NCBI GenBank assembly: GCA_019400425.1
Contig: JAFREE010000070.1
Location: 1 to 64,000, forward strand
Source of the DNA: Hymenochaete sp. R1
Taxonomy: Eukaryota > Basidiomycota > Agaricomycetes > Hymenochaetales > Hymenochaetaceae
Reading direction: 5' to 3'
DNA length: 64,000 nucleotides
Part shown: positions 53,993-63,100 of the stretch, in pieces
Numbering within the stretch: the first letter of the stretch is position 1
Layout of the letters: the number at the start of each line of letters is the position of its first letter
Made by a program: the position numbers and the translations under genes
The notes under the pieces: generated by a model
Told to the model about the DNA's origin: nothing
Seen by the model: the letters and a program-made list of their open reading frames with translations, nothing else
Database searches by the model: none

Positions 53993-56470
53993 ATGTCTTC
54001 CACCCCCAACATCAGTCTTCCTGAATTCGGCACTGATCCTGGCAGCTTGAAGAAAATTGAAGACACAGCTTCAGCCGAATTTTCAAAGGCGAAACCCAAT
54101 GAAGAACTGAATAATCTCCTAGCTGCCGCAAAAAATGTGTTGCCAGGCGGTATAGACAATCCTCCAGATGATACAATATTTCTTGACGCCCTCCAGAAGA
54201 TCGAGCCTTTCCTACTCGGTCCATCTTCCCATTCCAAAGGATATTTCTACCTCATGAACAAATCATACGAGGCTTTGATGGCCTTGAACAACTTTCTCAC
54301 CGTCTCAGAGACTCTCACTGGCCTCTCTGACCAACGCCGACGTGCCCGCAACAGCATCATAAAAATTGTCAAGTGTCGTATCAGGAAAAAACGAATTTCA
54401 TTCTTCAGGGGCAACGAAGCACGAATCAAGGCTGTCGAACACGAGCTTCAGCTGCTGGGAACTCAGCGAGAAGAACAACGGGCGCTGGTGATGTCGTTCA
54501 GAGACGAGTTGGCAAGGCTCGAAAATGATCCTCAGGCTTCCTCGCAACGCATTTCTTCACTTCGCTCCAGTCTGGCGGAGGTTTCGCAAAGACTCGCTTC
54601 GAAAAGCAACCAGTATACAAAGATCGAAACGCAGTATCTTTACTTCAAAGCAGATGAACTCACACAATCCATACCCCGCCCTCCACCAAAGCGCAGTCAA
54701 CCAGCAGCCTATTCCGAAAGCGGCAGCTCTTCCAAGAAAATACGCTCGGCTAGCGACTCTGATGATCGTGCAAAACATATTGTTGCGGCAATGAAGCAGC
54801 CCTTGGCTCAAGGAGCAGTCGACCCTCCTGGTGATGAGGCACTCCTGAATGTCCTTCAACGTGTTGAACCGCTCCTTGACGTGCCCGCGATCACAGACAT
54901 CGACAACCTCGTATTTCTAGAGGAACAGTATTCCTTTATGAAAATATTTGACGAGTTTGTACGCGAAATGCAGCAAATTTCTGGACTTTCGACTCAGCGC
55001 GGTGAGCAACTCGATATTCTCTTGGGAGTTCTCAAGAACCGTCTTTCTTCAAGACGTCGTAAAGTCCAGCAACGTGATGGATTAAAAGAAGACGTGGAGA
55101 AGGAGCTTTCTCGGCTGCAGAAAGCGATCGAAGAGCAGTCTGCTGAGATATGGCAAATCTCGCAGGAGTTCCAACTCATCGAAATGCAGGATGATCAAAA
55201 ACTTGCGGAGTGGACAGATAAATCGAATGCTGTTGATAAAGCTATCGAAAAGCTGCGCAGTGACAGAGCCGAACTCGAGACAAGATACGACTTCTTCACA
55301 ACGAAACGCAAGCTTGGTAGTTCTTCCAAAAGTACTCGACCGCTTGACGAATATAAAGAACACGCAGGGCAACATATCGCAGCAGCAAAAGAGTCCTTAC
55401 CAGGAAGTGAGGTCGAACCTTCAGATGATAGAATATTCCTGAATCTCATTCAACGTGTCGAGTTAATTCTTGGCCTACCCATCATCACGGACACTGATAA
55501 TTTAGTCGTTTTGGAAAAACAATATATTGTTTTGAAAGGGTTGGACGACTTTGTGCGCGCATCGGAGCCGCTTTCCGAACTTTCGAACCAGCGACGTACA
55601 TGTCGTGATTCGCTCTTGAAGGTCTTCAAAAATCGAATCAAAGCCAGAAAGAAACGCGTTAGGGATCGTGAGGGATTGAAGGATGATGTAGAAAGGGAGC
55701 TTGCTCGGTTACAGGCGGAAGTTGACGAGAAAATCACAGGGATGTGGCGCATCGCGCAGGAGTTCTGTTCGAAGGATATACAACTTGAAGATGACGCCCA
55801 GCTCGAGGAGTGGAGGCAAAAGTCAGGGGATGTCGACAGGGCTCTCCTTAAGCTTCTCGATGCCCAGTCCACCCTCGAGACAAAATACAACTTCTTCAAA
55901 ATAGGCCTGGGATCGAACCATTCTCACGAAAACATGCTCGATCAATTGCTGAAGGATGTTCCCCAGACCCATCCTCTCCGTCGTCTTCTCTACTCCGACT
56001 GCCTAAAATATAGCCCCGTCAAAATCGATGATCCCCACAAGAGAATTGAAGCACGGCATAAAAGGTACTCTGAAATGACGGAGCTCTGCGTCCAAGCAGG
56101 GCAGATTCCGCAGAAGGCTGGATCGGTGACAGCAGTTAAGACCTTCATACATCTCGTTTGCTCAAGGAGATCAGCAATAAAGAAGCGCGTCTTGAACTCG
56201 AAGGGCGCACACGCAGACATGTGGCAGAGTGAGCTTCAAGACCTTGAGGAGAAGAGGACGGTGCTGGAGAACGCAAACACAACCCTTCAGCATCTAGACC
56301 CTGGAAGTAGACGATACAGGGAGGAACATGATCGCCTGGCTAACCAATTGGAGCAAAATTTGGAATGGAGTGGAAAGCTGACTTCGGTTAATGACGCACT
56401 TGAGAAGACGAAGGATAAAATCAGAGTAATAGAGAGTATGAAGGCCGTTTTCTTTGAAGATGTAAAGTAG
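53993..56470 (+). CDS. Coiled-coil family protein with three internal repeats (family member 1)
   Basis: Single exon, 825 residues; the ATG at 53993 is preferred over one 69 bases upstream inside the pyrimidine-rich leader. Three copies of a roughly 200-residue unit (about 42-250, 258-455, 457-650) precede a unique C-terminal part (650-825). Each unit has an AAxxxLP.G.....DD..FL..L helix start, an LE..Y...K..D.FV segment, a sGLS.QR motif, a basic K.R...RRK..... stretch, then D-V-E-x-E-L-x-R-L-Q coiled coil ending ETRYDFF or ETKYNFF. Unit 2 is preceded by a basic Ser-rich strip (PPPKRSQPA, GSSSKKIRS) that resembles the N-termini of the two neighbours. The C-terminus has VPQTHPLRRLLYSDC and IRVIESMKAVFFEDVK. 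No known domain recognised. The TAG stop belongs to an inserted element (56468-57174). Confidence 0.8.
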   Translation: MSSTPNISLPEFGTDPGSLKKIEDTASAEFSKAKPNEELNNLLAAAKNVLPGGIDNPPDDTIFLDALQKIEPFLLGPSSHSKGYFYLMNKSYEALMALNNFLTVSETLTGLSDQRRRARNSIIKIVKCRIRKKRISFFRGNEARIKAVEHELQLLGTQREEQRALVMSFRDELARLENDPQASSQRISSLRSSLAEVSQRLASKSNQYTKIETQYLYFKADELTQSIPRPPPKRSQPAAYSESGSSSKKIRSASDSDDRAKHIVAAMKQPLAQGAVDPPGDEALLNVLQRVEPLLDVPAITDIDNLVFLEEQYSFMKIFDEFVREMQQISGLSTQRGEQLDILLGVLKNRLSSRRRKVQQRDGLKEDVEKELSRLQKAIEEQSAEIWQISQEFQLIEMQDDQKLAEWTDKSNAVDKAIEKLRSDRAELETRYDFFTTKRKLGSSSKSTRPLDEYKEHAGQHIAAAKESLPGSEVEPSDDRIFLNLIQRVELILGLPIITDTDNLVVLEKQYIVLKGLDDFVRASEPLSELSNQRRTCRDSLLKVFKNRIKARKKRVRDREGLKDDVERELARLQAEVDEKITGMWRIAQEFCSKDIQLEDDAQLEEWRQKSGDVDRALLKLLDAQSTLETKYNFFKIGLGSNHSHENMLDQLLKDVPQTHPLRRLLYSDCLKYSPVKIDDPHKRIEARHKRYSEMTELCVQAGQIPQKAGSVTAVKTFIHLVCSRRSAIKKRVLNSKGAHADMWQSELQDLEEKRTVLENANTTLQHLDPGSRRYREEHDRLANQLEQNLEWSGKLTSVNDALEKTKDKIRVIESMKAVFFEDVK

Positions 56471-57174
56471 GGCTGGTCATCCGTTACGTTATTACGCGTA
56501 GTAATAACGCGTAATGCCCGTTATCCCGTAACGCGTTATGAGGCTTTAGAAAAAATTGGAGCCCGTTATTACGGGTCACGTAGCACGTTATGATGTGGGA
56601 AAAAATTACCGTAATACGCGGTAACGCGTAATGTTACGGGGACATCTGAATGTCGCGCCGCGGGCCTCTCGCCCTGTCTTTTACCCCGATCGCGGACCCG
56701 AACGCGACACAGAGACAGGGCCATTAGTCGGGAAAAGGGCCTGCTCGTCGTTGTAGGTCTAGATGTTGAGCATCGGCGAGGCGATGCGCGTCGTCGATCT
56801 TCGATCGGTCAACCGGAGCCTTTTCTGGCTTCGTGTCGATCAGGTGAATATAATTTATTTTTATTTTTATTTTTACTTTTTGTCTTTCCACATGTCATGG
56901 CCTAATGCCATGACGTCGTTATGTGTCTTGGGTAAGATGTTTACCTTATCAAAGACCCGCATTACCGATTTTATATGGAATTTTTTCTAAATATAGAAAT
57001 AAAGCGGGTAATAACGCGTAATACCCGTAATACCCGTAATTACGGGTCACGTAACCCGTAACGGCCTTGAAACGTTACGGGCTGCCCGTAATTACGGGTC
57101 CCGTAGCACGTAGTGCGCCGATCGCGTTACGTGAAATTACGTGTAACCCGTTAACGCAACGGGGGACAGCCCTA
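56468..57174. mobile_element. hAT-type non-autonomous element, 707 bp, with 8-bp target duplication
   Basis: The element starts TAGGGCTG and ends CAGCCCTA, and is flanked by ATGTAAAG on both sides (56460-56467 and 57175-57182). TAGGGNTG-like termini and 8-bp target duplications are the marks of hAT transposons. The subterminal 200 bases at each end are dense in CCCGTAA/TTACGGG words in both orientations, including the palindrome CCGTAATTACGG. The centre is GC-rich with a T-rich (TTTTTA)n stretch at about 56,853-56,882. No transposase is encoded. Very few differences between the flanking duplications (none) suggest a young insertion. Confidence 0.93.
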
Positions 57175-57209
57175 ATGTAAAGTATGATGCCTTTAAGTTT
57201 ACTCGATAG
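57175..57209 (+). other. Displaced 3' end of coiled-coil gene 1
   Basis: After the right-hand target duplication the original reading frame of gene 1 continues for nine codons (YDAFKFTR and TAG, the stop at 57207-57209). Before the insertion the protein thus probably ended eight residues later than now. Confidence 0.75.
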
Positions 57210-58121
57210 AGTCTATCTGTAGCATTAGAACGAGCGCGGCGCGCAGTGCTTGAACGTACGTGGTACCCAGAAAGCCAATAGAGATAAACGGGCTTCAATT
57301 TTATTATTGTTGAATAAAATAGTTGTGTTGAGTGAGTATCGAGTATCATGGTAGCTAGTGCTGGCTACGTCAACGTCAATATTGAGGCCCAAATAATCCA
57401 TTTCCATTTACTGCTTGAATGAGAAACAAGGAACGGTATTAGCAGCTTCAAATGCCTCTAAAAACAGAGAAATAAACAGACCTAGACGGTGGCTTAAATC
57501 GAAGAGACGTATTACTTGGTTGCCTGTGCCTGTGAAGCACCGGACTTTGCCGAAGACGGTATCGGAGATTGCCGAGTAACTTCGCGAATCGTTTGTTCCT
57601 CTAGCTCTCTCTTTCGTGAGGACTCAAGCAGGAGCAGGGATACAGAAGCGCGTTAATCTTAGTATACTCTGTACCTTCTCATATCTTCTGCACCCATGTG
57701 CTCCATCTCGACTATACACTTGAAAAGGATAGAACTTGCCGATGGAAATCCGAGAAAGTCTTGAGGGGTTTTTGGTTGGGTGACCGTGACGTTGCTCCTA
57801 CTAGACGATAAAAGTATGTCCAAAAAAGACGTGCTTTTCAAGGAGAAGCAAATTTACTGGATTTGTCTCTAATAGAGGGACTTGGGCTCTCGGCAAAGTA
57901 CGACGACCTGCGCAAAGTTTCCTATATCAACACTTGCTCCGGCGGCTCATTTGTAAGGCGGCCCTTCTTTTCACCTCACCCCTCACTTTCTGTTCCTCCC
58001 TAACCTAAGTGACCTTACTGGGACTCACCCCCACCCTTTTCATCGTTCCCAATTGCCCTTCACCAATCGTTACCCGCACCAGCCCTAACTCCCGAAGCTC
58101 ATTTGGACCTAGTTATCAAAA
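57210..58121. other. Spacer between coiled-coil genes 1 and 2
   Basis: About 900 bases with no supportable gene. The final 150 bases are a pyrimidine-rich leader ending in ATCAAAAATG at the start codon of gene 2. Confidence 0.5.
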
Positions 58122-59351
58122 ATGTCTCGTGCTCACGCTCCTCCGAAACGTGGGCCTCCTGACTCCGACTCTCCGCAAGGAAGTGCTCCCAAAACTAGTC
58201 GCTCATCAAAGAGTGAGTCCGATCTTGAATTGAGCCTGGCCGTTTCAGCAGCAGAGGAGCCTCTTCCGGATGGAGCACCTAACTCGGTAGATGACGCGGC
58301 ATTCCTCGATGCACTCCAGATCGCGAAGCCCTTCTTTTCCAACCGCAACTATTACGGTAAGATGAGCAATGTCGCGATTATAAGGTCGGCGTACGATGTT
58401 GCGAAGCCGTTGGACGACTTTATCAAGGAGGTGGCCGCTCTTACTGGACTTTCCGATAAACGCCGAGAGGCGCGCGATATAATCTTGAAGATCGTCAAAT
58501 CCCGTTCAATTCGTAGGAAATCACAAATTAAGAAGAGGAAAGGGTTGATGGAGGGTGTCAAGAAAGAGCTTGATCGATTAAAGGAGATGGTTACGGAGGA
58601 AGAAGCACGAGTACAGGCGAAAGCGGCAGAGCTAGAAGAAAAGGAGAAGACGCCTGGACTTACCAGGCAGCAGCTTTCTCCGTTCGGGCGTAGTCGACGT
58701 AAAGCTGAGAGGAAACTTGCTTCGACGATAGACCAATGTTCTGAGCTCGAGATGATTTACCGATTCTACGAAGACGACCTAAGGAGCACGGATACTGTCA
58801 GTAGTACACTCCGCCATTTACGCGATACCGTTCCCTCGACCCATCGTCTCCGCCCGCTTGTTGACGACGATTGCTTGGACACGGGAGAGGCTGAGGTCAC
58901 GGAAACGGATCCTCATCGAAGAATCGAAGCCGAGTACGAGAAGTACACCAAGTTGAATCAGCTGTACTTGCGTGCACTAGCGTGTCACGTCCCCGAAGAG
59001 GCTGAGTTCACAGAGCATATCAAACGTTTCCGGTTCCTCACGGAGCTTCTGAAGCGATATGTGAAGCGACGAGTCAGGAGGGCGAAGGACCTGGGCTCAG
59101 ACATGTGGGATGCGGAAGTCAAGGTGTTGGGGGACAAAAGGTCCGTTCTGAAGGCAGCTGTTAAGTCCCTCCCGGATCCCTTCGAAGGATTCGAGGCGTT
59201 CGAGAAGGAACATGATCGTCTCCTTGGCGAGGTGAAGACCAACTGGATTTGGGGAGAACTTACTTTCATCGACATCGAATTTGATGAGGTGCAGGATAGG
59301 CTTGGTAAGATTAAACAGATGAAGGCTGTGTTCTTCCTGGACCAGGAGTAG
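58122..59351 (+). CDS. Coiled-coil family protein, single-unit form (family member 2)
   Basis: Single exon, 409 residues. N-terminus is basic and Ser/Pro-rich (PPKRGPPDSDSPQGS, KTSRSSKSES). One unit follows: EEPLPDGAPNSVDDAAFLDA, LDDFIKEVAALTGLSDKRRE, ARDIILKIVKSRSIRRKSQI, a coiled coil with VKKELDRLKEM and a Lys/Glu-rich stretch, then ELEMIYRFYEDD. The C-terminal part corresponds to that of members 1 and 3: DTVPSTHRLRPLVDDDCLD, DPHRRIEAEYEKYTKLNQLY, GSDMWDAEVKVLGDKRSVL, and KIKQMKAVFFLDQE at the end. It lies between members 1 and 3 in the same orientation. Unknown function; basic N-terminus could be a nuclear localisation signal. Confidence 0.8.
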   Translation: MSRAHAPPKRGPPDSDSPQGSAPKTSRSSKSESDLELSLAVSAAEEPLPDGAPNSVDDAAFLDALQIAKPFFSNRNYYGKMSNVAIIRSAYDVAKPLDDFIKEVAALTGLSDKRREARDIILKIVKSRSIRRKSQIKKRKGLMEGVKKELDRLKEMVTEEEARVQAKAAELEEKEKTPGLTRQQLSPFGRSRRKAERKLASTIDQCSELEMIYRFYEDDLRSTDTVSSTLRHLRDTVPSTHRLRPLVDDDCLDTGEAEVTETDPHRRIEAEYEKYTKLNQLYLRALACHVPEEAEFTEHIKRFRFLTELLKRYVKRRVRRAKDLGSDMWDAEVKVLGDKRSVLKAAVKSLPDPFEGFEAFEKEHDRLLGEVKTNWIWGELTFIDIEFDEVQDRLGKIKQMKAVFFLDQE

Positions 59352-59657
59352 TACTTCCAAACCCGTATAGATTTACTTTAACCGAAATACATTCATTAGA
59401 TATAATTGAAAGTTTGATATGCATGGGGCCTTTTCTTTATATTCGCCTACAGAGATACTGGTACTATTGGTATGCGGACCAGCTTGAACGTTCGTTGCAA
59501 AGCTAATCGTCCGACGCAAAATGCCTTTATAAACGCATGGACGTAGCTATCTTGTGTGAAGCCCCCATTCCTTTTTGCTTCCTTCTTGTCTCTCCATCAT
59601 TGCGTTCACCGAAGCCCATCCATTTCAGCGCAACACATTACATCTCGCTCTTCGAAC
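59352..59657. other. Spacer between coiled-coil genes 2 and 3
   Basis: About 300 bases: 3' flank of gene 2 and promoter of gene 3, with TATAAA at 59528-59533. Confidence 0.55.
59528..59533 (+). promoter_or_regulatory. TATA box of coiled-coil gene 3
   Basis: TATAAA 125-130 bases before the ATG at 59658, followed by a pyrimidine-rich stretch (CCCCATTCCTTTTTGCTTCC). Confidence 0.5.
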
Positions 59658-60824
59658 ATGCCACGCCCTAAACGCAAGCAGAGCTCTCCCGGGCCTGAGC
59701 CCGATCGCGGCAGTGGCAGCTCCTCCAAGAAGTCCCGCTCGCGGAAAGAAATGAGAGAGTACCCCAAGAAACTTATCGCTGCCGCACGGGAACCTTTACC
59801 GGAAGGAGAGACAGAAACCAGTGACGACGCGACCTTCCTGGAACTCGTACGGCGTGTAGAGCCGTTCCTCGAGGTCACCGATATCAAAGAGAAGGACAAC
59901 CTGGTCGTCCTCGAGAGGTTTTATAATCTTGTGAAAGGCTTCGAGGACTTTATGAGCGCCGCGAAGCCGCTTTCTGGGCTCTCGGCCTCGCGCAGAGAAT
60001 CGCGCGATGAGCTTGTGAAGATTTGCACGGAGCGCCGGACGCAAAGGAGGACAGACTTCAGGAAACGCAAAGGATTGAAAGAGGACGTCGAAAGGGAGCT
60101 CGCTCGATTGGGAGAAGAGATCGAAGAGAAGACCACGGCGATGTTCCAGTGGCAGGACGACACTGGACTCGATGAGTGGACGGAGAGGTCAGAAACGCTC
60201 GCTAAGCTGGTGGATGACCGATCCACGCTCGAGGAAAGGATTGGATTCTTCACTAAAGGCACAAGGATGGATACCTCCGTGATTGAGAGGTTGCGGAAGA
60301 CTGTTCCCCAGACGCATCCTCTCCACCGTCTCCTCCACGCCGACTGCTTAGCGCATAACCGCACTACGATCGAAGATCCTCGCGAAAGAGTCGAGGCAAA
60401 GTACAAGAGGTATACTGAGTTGAGGGAGCTCAGTGTGGAAGCGAGTAAGATTCCTGAAAACGCTGGTCTCATGGAAGAGATCAGATCTTTCATATTTTAC
60501 GTGTGTTCATTGAGTCGCCAGATAAAGAGCCGCACTCTGCATTCAGAGGGCGTCCAAGTCGACATGTGGAAGGAGGAGCTCGACGTTCTCGAGAAAAGAA
60601 AGGCAGCTCTGGAGGATGCCAACGCTTCTTTCCCGGATCCACGAGCTGATTTTGCGGCTCCAGCGGCGCAGGTGAAGCTGGACTGGGACTGGAAAGGAGA
60701 GTTTAGCTCGATCGATGATGCGCTTGAAAAGACCAAGGAACGGATACGTGAGATAGAGAGCATGAATTCTGGCTTTCTCGCTCTCCCGCATGAGGGAACG
60801 CGTAAAGGCAAGGGTCCAGCGTAA
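59658..60824 (+). CDS. Coiled-coil family protein, single-unit form (family member 3)
   Basis: Single exon, 388 residues from the ATG at 59658 (an in-frame ATG at 59556 lies inside the leader). N-terminus MPRPKRKQSSPGPEPD with GSGSSSKKSRS resembles the strip before unit 2 of member 1 and looks like a nuclear localisation signal. The unit reads AAAREPLPEGETETSDDATF, KDNLVVLERFYNLVKGFEDF, PLSGLSASRRESRDEL, FRKRKGLKEDVERELARLGE, STLEERIGFF. The C-terminal part reads KTVPQTHPLHRLLHADCLAH, DPRERVEAKYKRYTELRELS, VDMWKEELDVLEKRKAALED, ALEKTKERIREIESMNSGF. It is closer to member 1 than member 2 is. Function unknown. Confidence 0.8.
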   Translation: MPRPKRKQSSPGPEPDRGSGSSSKKSRSRKEMREYPKKLIAAAREPLPEGETETSDDATFLELVRRVEPFLEVTDIKEKDNLVVLERFYNLVKGFEDFMSAAKPLSGLSASRRESRDELVKICTERRTQRRTDFRKRKGLKEDVERELARLGEEIEEKTTAMFQWQDDTGLDEWTERSETLAKLVDDRSTLEERIGFFTKGTRMDTSVIERLRKTVPQTHPLHRLLHADCLAHNRTTIEDPRERVEAKYKRYTELRELSVEASKIPENAGLMEEIRSFIFYVCSLSRQIKSRTLHSEGVQVDMWKEELDVLEKRKAALEDANASFPDPRADFAAPAAQVKLDWDWKGEFSSIDDALEKTKERIREIESMNSGFLALPHEGTRKGKGPA

Positions 60825-61438
60825 GATTTGATATTTTCTAAGCCAACTCCGTGTAGACAGGCGCACTACTTGCATAGATCTAAGATCAAAGAAATGTTGT
60901 CCGAGTCTTTCCAATATGGATTTAGATTCCATTACTGTTCGACTTTGAATGTTGTGCTTTGCTCGTCATAATGTTGGTCATGGTAAGGTCAAAGATGAAG
61001 AGTAGCTAGAAAGGAAAGGAAGAATATCGGCAACTCTATCCTTGATTGAGTCAGATGATTTTTTGCAACGCCAGATTCTGGGATTAGGATTACATGGACC
61101 AAAAAACTTCAAGCTGGGGTCGTGTAGCTTTCGACGAAAGAGAGCTTAGAGAGGGAGAGAAAGAATTTAAGAAATTTAAAGCAGACGATGGGCGTCGATA
61201 GCGTCGATGGCTTGGCTTGCCTCCGTCACGTGTTTTCAAACGAGCTGGCTTTACTTAGAACTCCGGGATTACCCGAAGTTGAAATTGAAATCGGATGATT
61301 GGTTGAATGACATCATAAGATCGGCGCTATCTTTCTTTGGTTTTGCACTCGTTCATCTTTCGATTCTTCAACTTCAATCTCGTTCTCGCCTTTCACTTCC
61401 AAGCACAGATCAACACGCACCGTTTTATAGTGTCCATC
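60825..61438. other. Intergenic region
   Basis: About 600 bases with no supportable gene. The last 130 bases are the pyrimidine-rich leader of the next gene. A purine-rich tract (GAAAGAGAGCTTAGAGAGGG) lies at about 61,135-61,155. Confidence 0.5.
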
Positions 61439-61984
61439 ATGCATTCCCGCATTCTCTCAACAGCTCGAGCCATGGTTGCTAGCAGACCACTGGTGTCCGC
61501 ATCTCAGCGAAGTACGCCCCTTTCAGTCCTTTCTCACACGGTCCATGTTGACTCAATTGCTGCAAACACAGCCCAAGTACCCATCCTACCTTCATCAAGG
61601 GCGCATGCACGCCCCATGCACACCTCCAACCCCCTCCAAGCCTCCCAGAATCACACCGCCGATTCATACTTCAAAGACGTAGACGAGAACCCGCCCTCGT
61701 CCTCCAAGACGCACCAAGTCGCCGGCACGGACGGCCAGCTCGACTCAAACGGCGCAGGCGCGATGCACCGCCCAAACGAGCAGTACGCGGACCCGACGAA
61801 GGAGTATGCGACTGTGAGTCGGGAGGAGCCGTATGAACCGCCGGTGGAGGAGGGGAATGGGGAGAAGCCGGAGCAAAAGGCGCAGAAGTTGAGGTATGGG
61901 GGTACGAGCAGGGATGCGGAGAGGGATGCGCCGAAGTGGGGTGAAGGGCCGGACGCGGGGGATGCTGGTGGGCGGAAACCTTGA
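61439..61984 (+). CDS. Small hypothetical protein with likely mitochondrial presequence
   Basis: Single exon, 181 residues. The start at 61439 gives MHSRILSTARAMVASRPLVS, rich in Arg, Ser and Ala with no acidic residues, as in mitochondrial targeting sequences; HARPMHTSNPL near residue 60 could hold the cleavage site. The mature part is strongly hydrophilic (HRPNEQYADPTKEYATVSRE, EPYEPPVEEGNGEKPEQKAQ, YGGTSRDAERDAPKWGEGPD) and probably disordered. Codon use is GC-biased in the second half, unlike the flanks, which supports real coding. No domain recognised. Confidence 0.65.
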   Translation: MHSRILSTARAMVASRPLVSASQRSTPLSVLSHTVHVDSIAANTAQVPILPSSRAHARPMHTSNPLQASQNHTADSYFKDVDENPPSSSKTHQVAGTDGQLDSNGAGAMHRPNEQYADPTKEYATVSREEPYEPPVEEGNGEKPEQKAQKLRYGGTSRDAERDAPKWGEGPDAGDAGGRKP

Positions 61985-63100
61985 ACGACGGCGGATTTCT
62001 GGGTGTTTGAAAGAAAGAGGGCGAGCTGAGATGTTGAACTCGAAGGGTTTACTTATTTCTTGGTGATTGAAATTGCAGAATCAGAATCAAACGTGTCCTT
62101 GTGAATATTGGGCCTGCTCCTGCGCAGCATGTCCGTTCCTCGGCGCATTAATGTTGAGCGAATCATGTTTTAAGATGACTGCGAGGCTAAACACTGTTGG
62201 ACATTGGCGAATGTTCCTTAACTTTCAGGTTGTAACTTCCGTGTAATACAAATATTTCTTCTTCCTGAATGCCGGCCTCGTTATTGAAGCCATCGAGCGG
62301 TAAGACTCAGAGCGCTGTTGGAAGAAAAAGTTGGCCGCGAGTGGGCGAAATGCCAAAGAAGCTGATGTAATTTGGCATACATAATACTTATTCGTTGCTC
62401 ACCTTCTTTCTCTTGAACGCCATCGCCATGTTTCTTTTTTCTGCTTTGAAGCCGCGCTTCAAGTCGTGTAATTCATCATCGTACCTATCAATTTCTGTGC
62501 CCCTCAATCCGAAAGATATCCAATGGGTGTCGTTGCCGAAGCTCAATAGCAAGCCTTCAAGCCAAAGTAACGCGCCTCGTACCCAAGGTACGAAAGTCCT
62601 CAACCACTACTGTGACTACAGTGCCCACGACTTTTATTGCTGCTCCCACAGGTCGTTCACTGGCACGGGGACGAGGGTAAACTGTTTAGCCCTCGTTGCC
62701 TCTTATTTGCTAAAATTGCTATTAAGTCAATGACTGTCCTCCGCGCAGCTTTATGAATGAGGTTCAAGTCTAAATCTTCACCCTCATTGCTGATATTTTC
62801 GGCCAATATCCTTCAACCCGTTGTCTTGTACTCTATTTGAAACATGCATGCCAGTGTAAAACACGGATGAACTCTATCCCAAACAAACACGCGTACGTAG
62901 CAACACCCTAACATAACGTCACGCCAATAAATACAATCCGAGCAAATGTCAACTTTGTGACAAAATCTTCTCAAAAATAAAATGACTGAAGGCGCAGAAT
63001 AAGGGAGACCATAATGAGTAAACACTTGCGATTTCTGGAAACTCGGAACTCGGCACGTTCGAAAAGCCTTTCGCCAGTCTACGTGCCTCTTGAGAGCGCC
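61985..63100. other. Spacer, duplicated flank of the seventh array member
   Basis: 61,985-62,380 shows nothing. 62,390-63,100 is the inverted counterpart of the DNA behind array member 2 (33.2-33.64 and 34.55-34.96 kb). Confidence 0.55.
62405..62520 (-). other. Conserved exon-like stretch (copy 2 of 2)
   Basis: On the minus strand the frame reads RGTEIDRYDDELHDLKRGFK, then AEKRNMAMAFKRKK followed by a GTGAGC that could be a splice donor. It corresponds to 34,795-34,920 on the plus strand with one in-frame three-base difference. No further exons could be placed. Confidence 0.4.
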
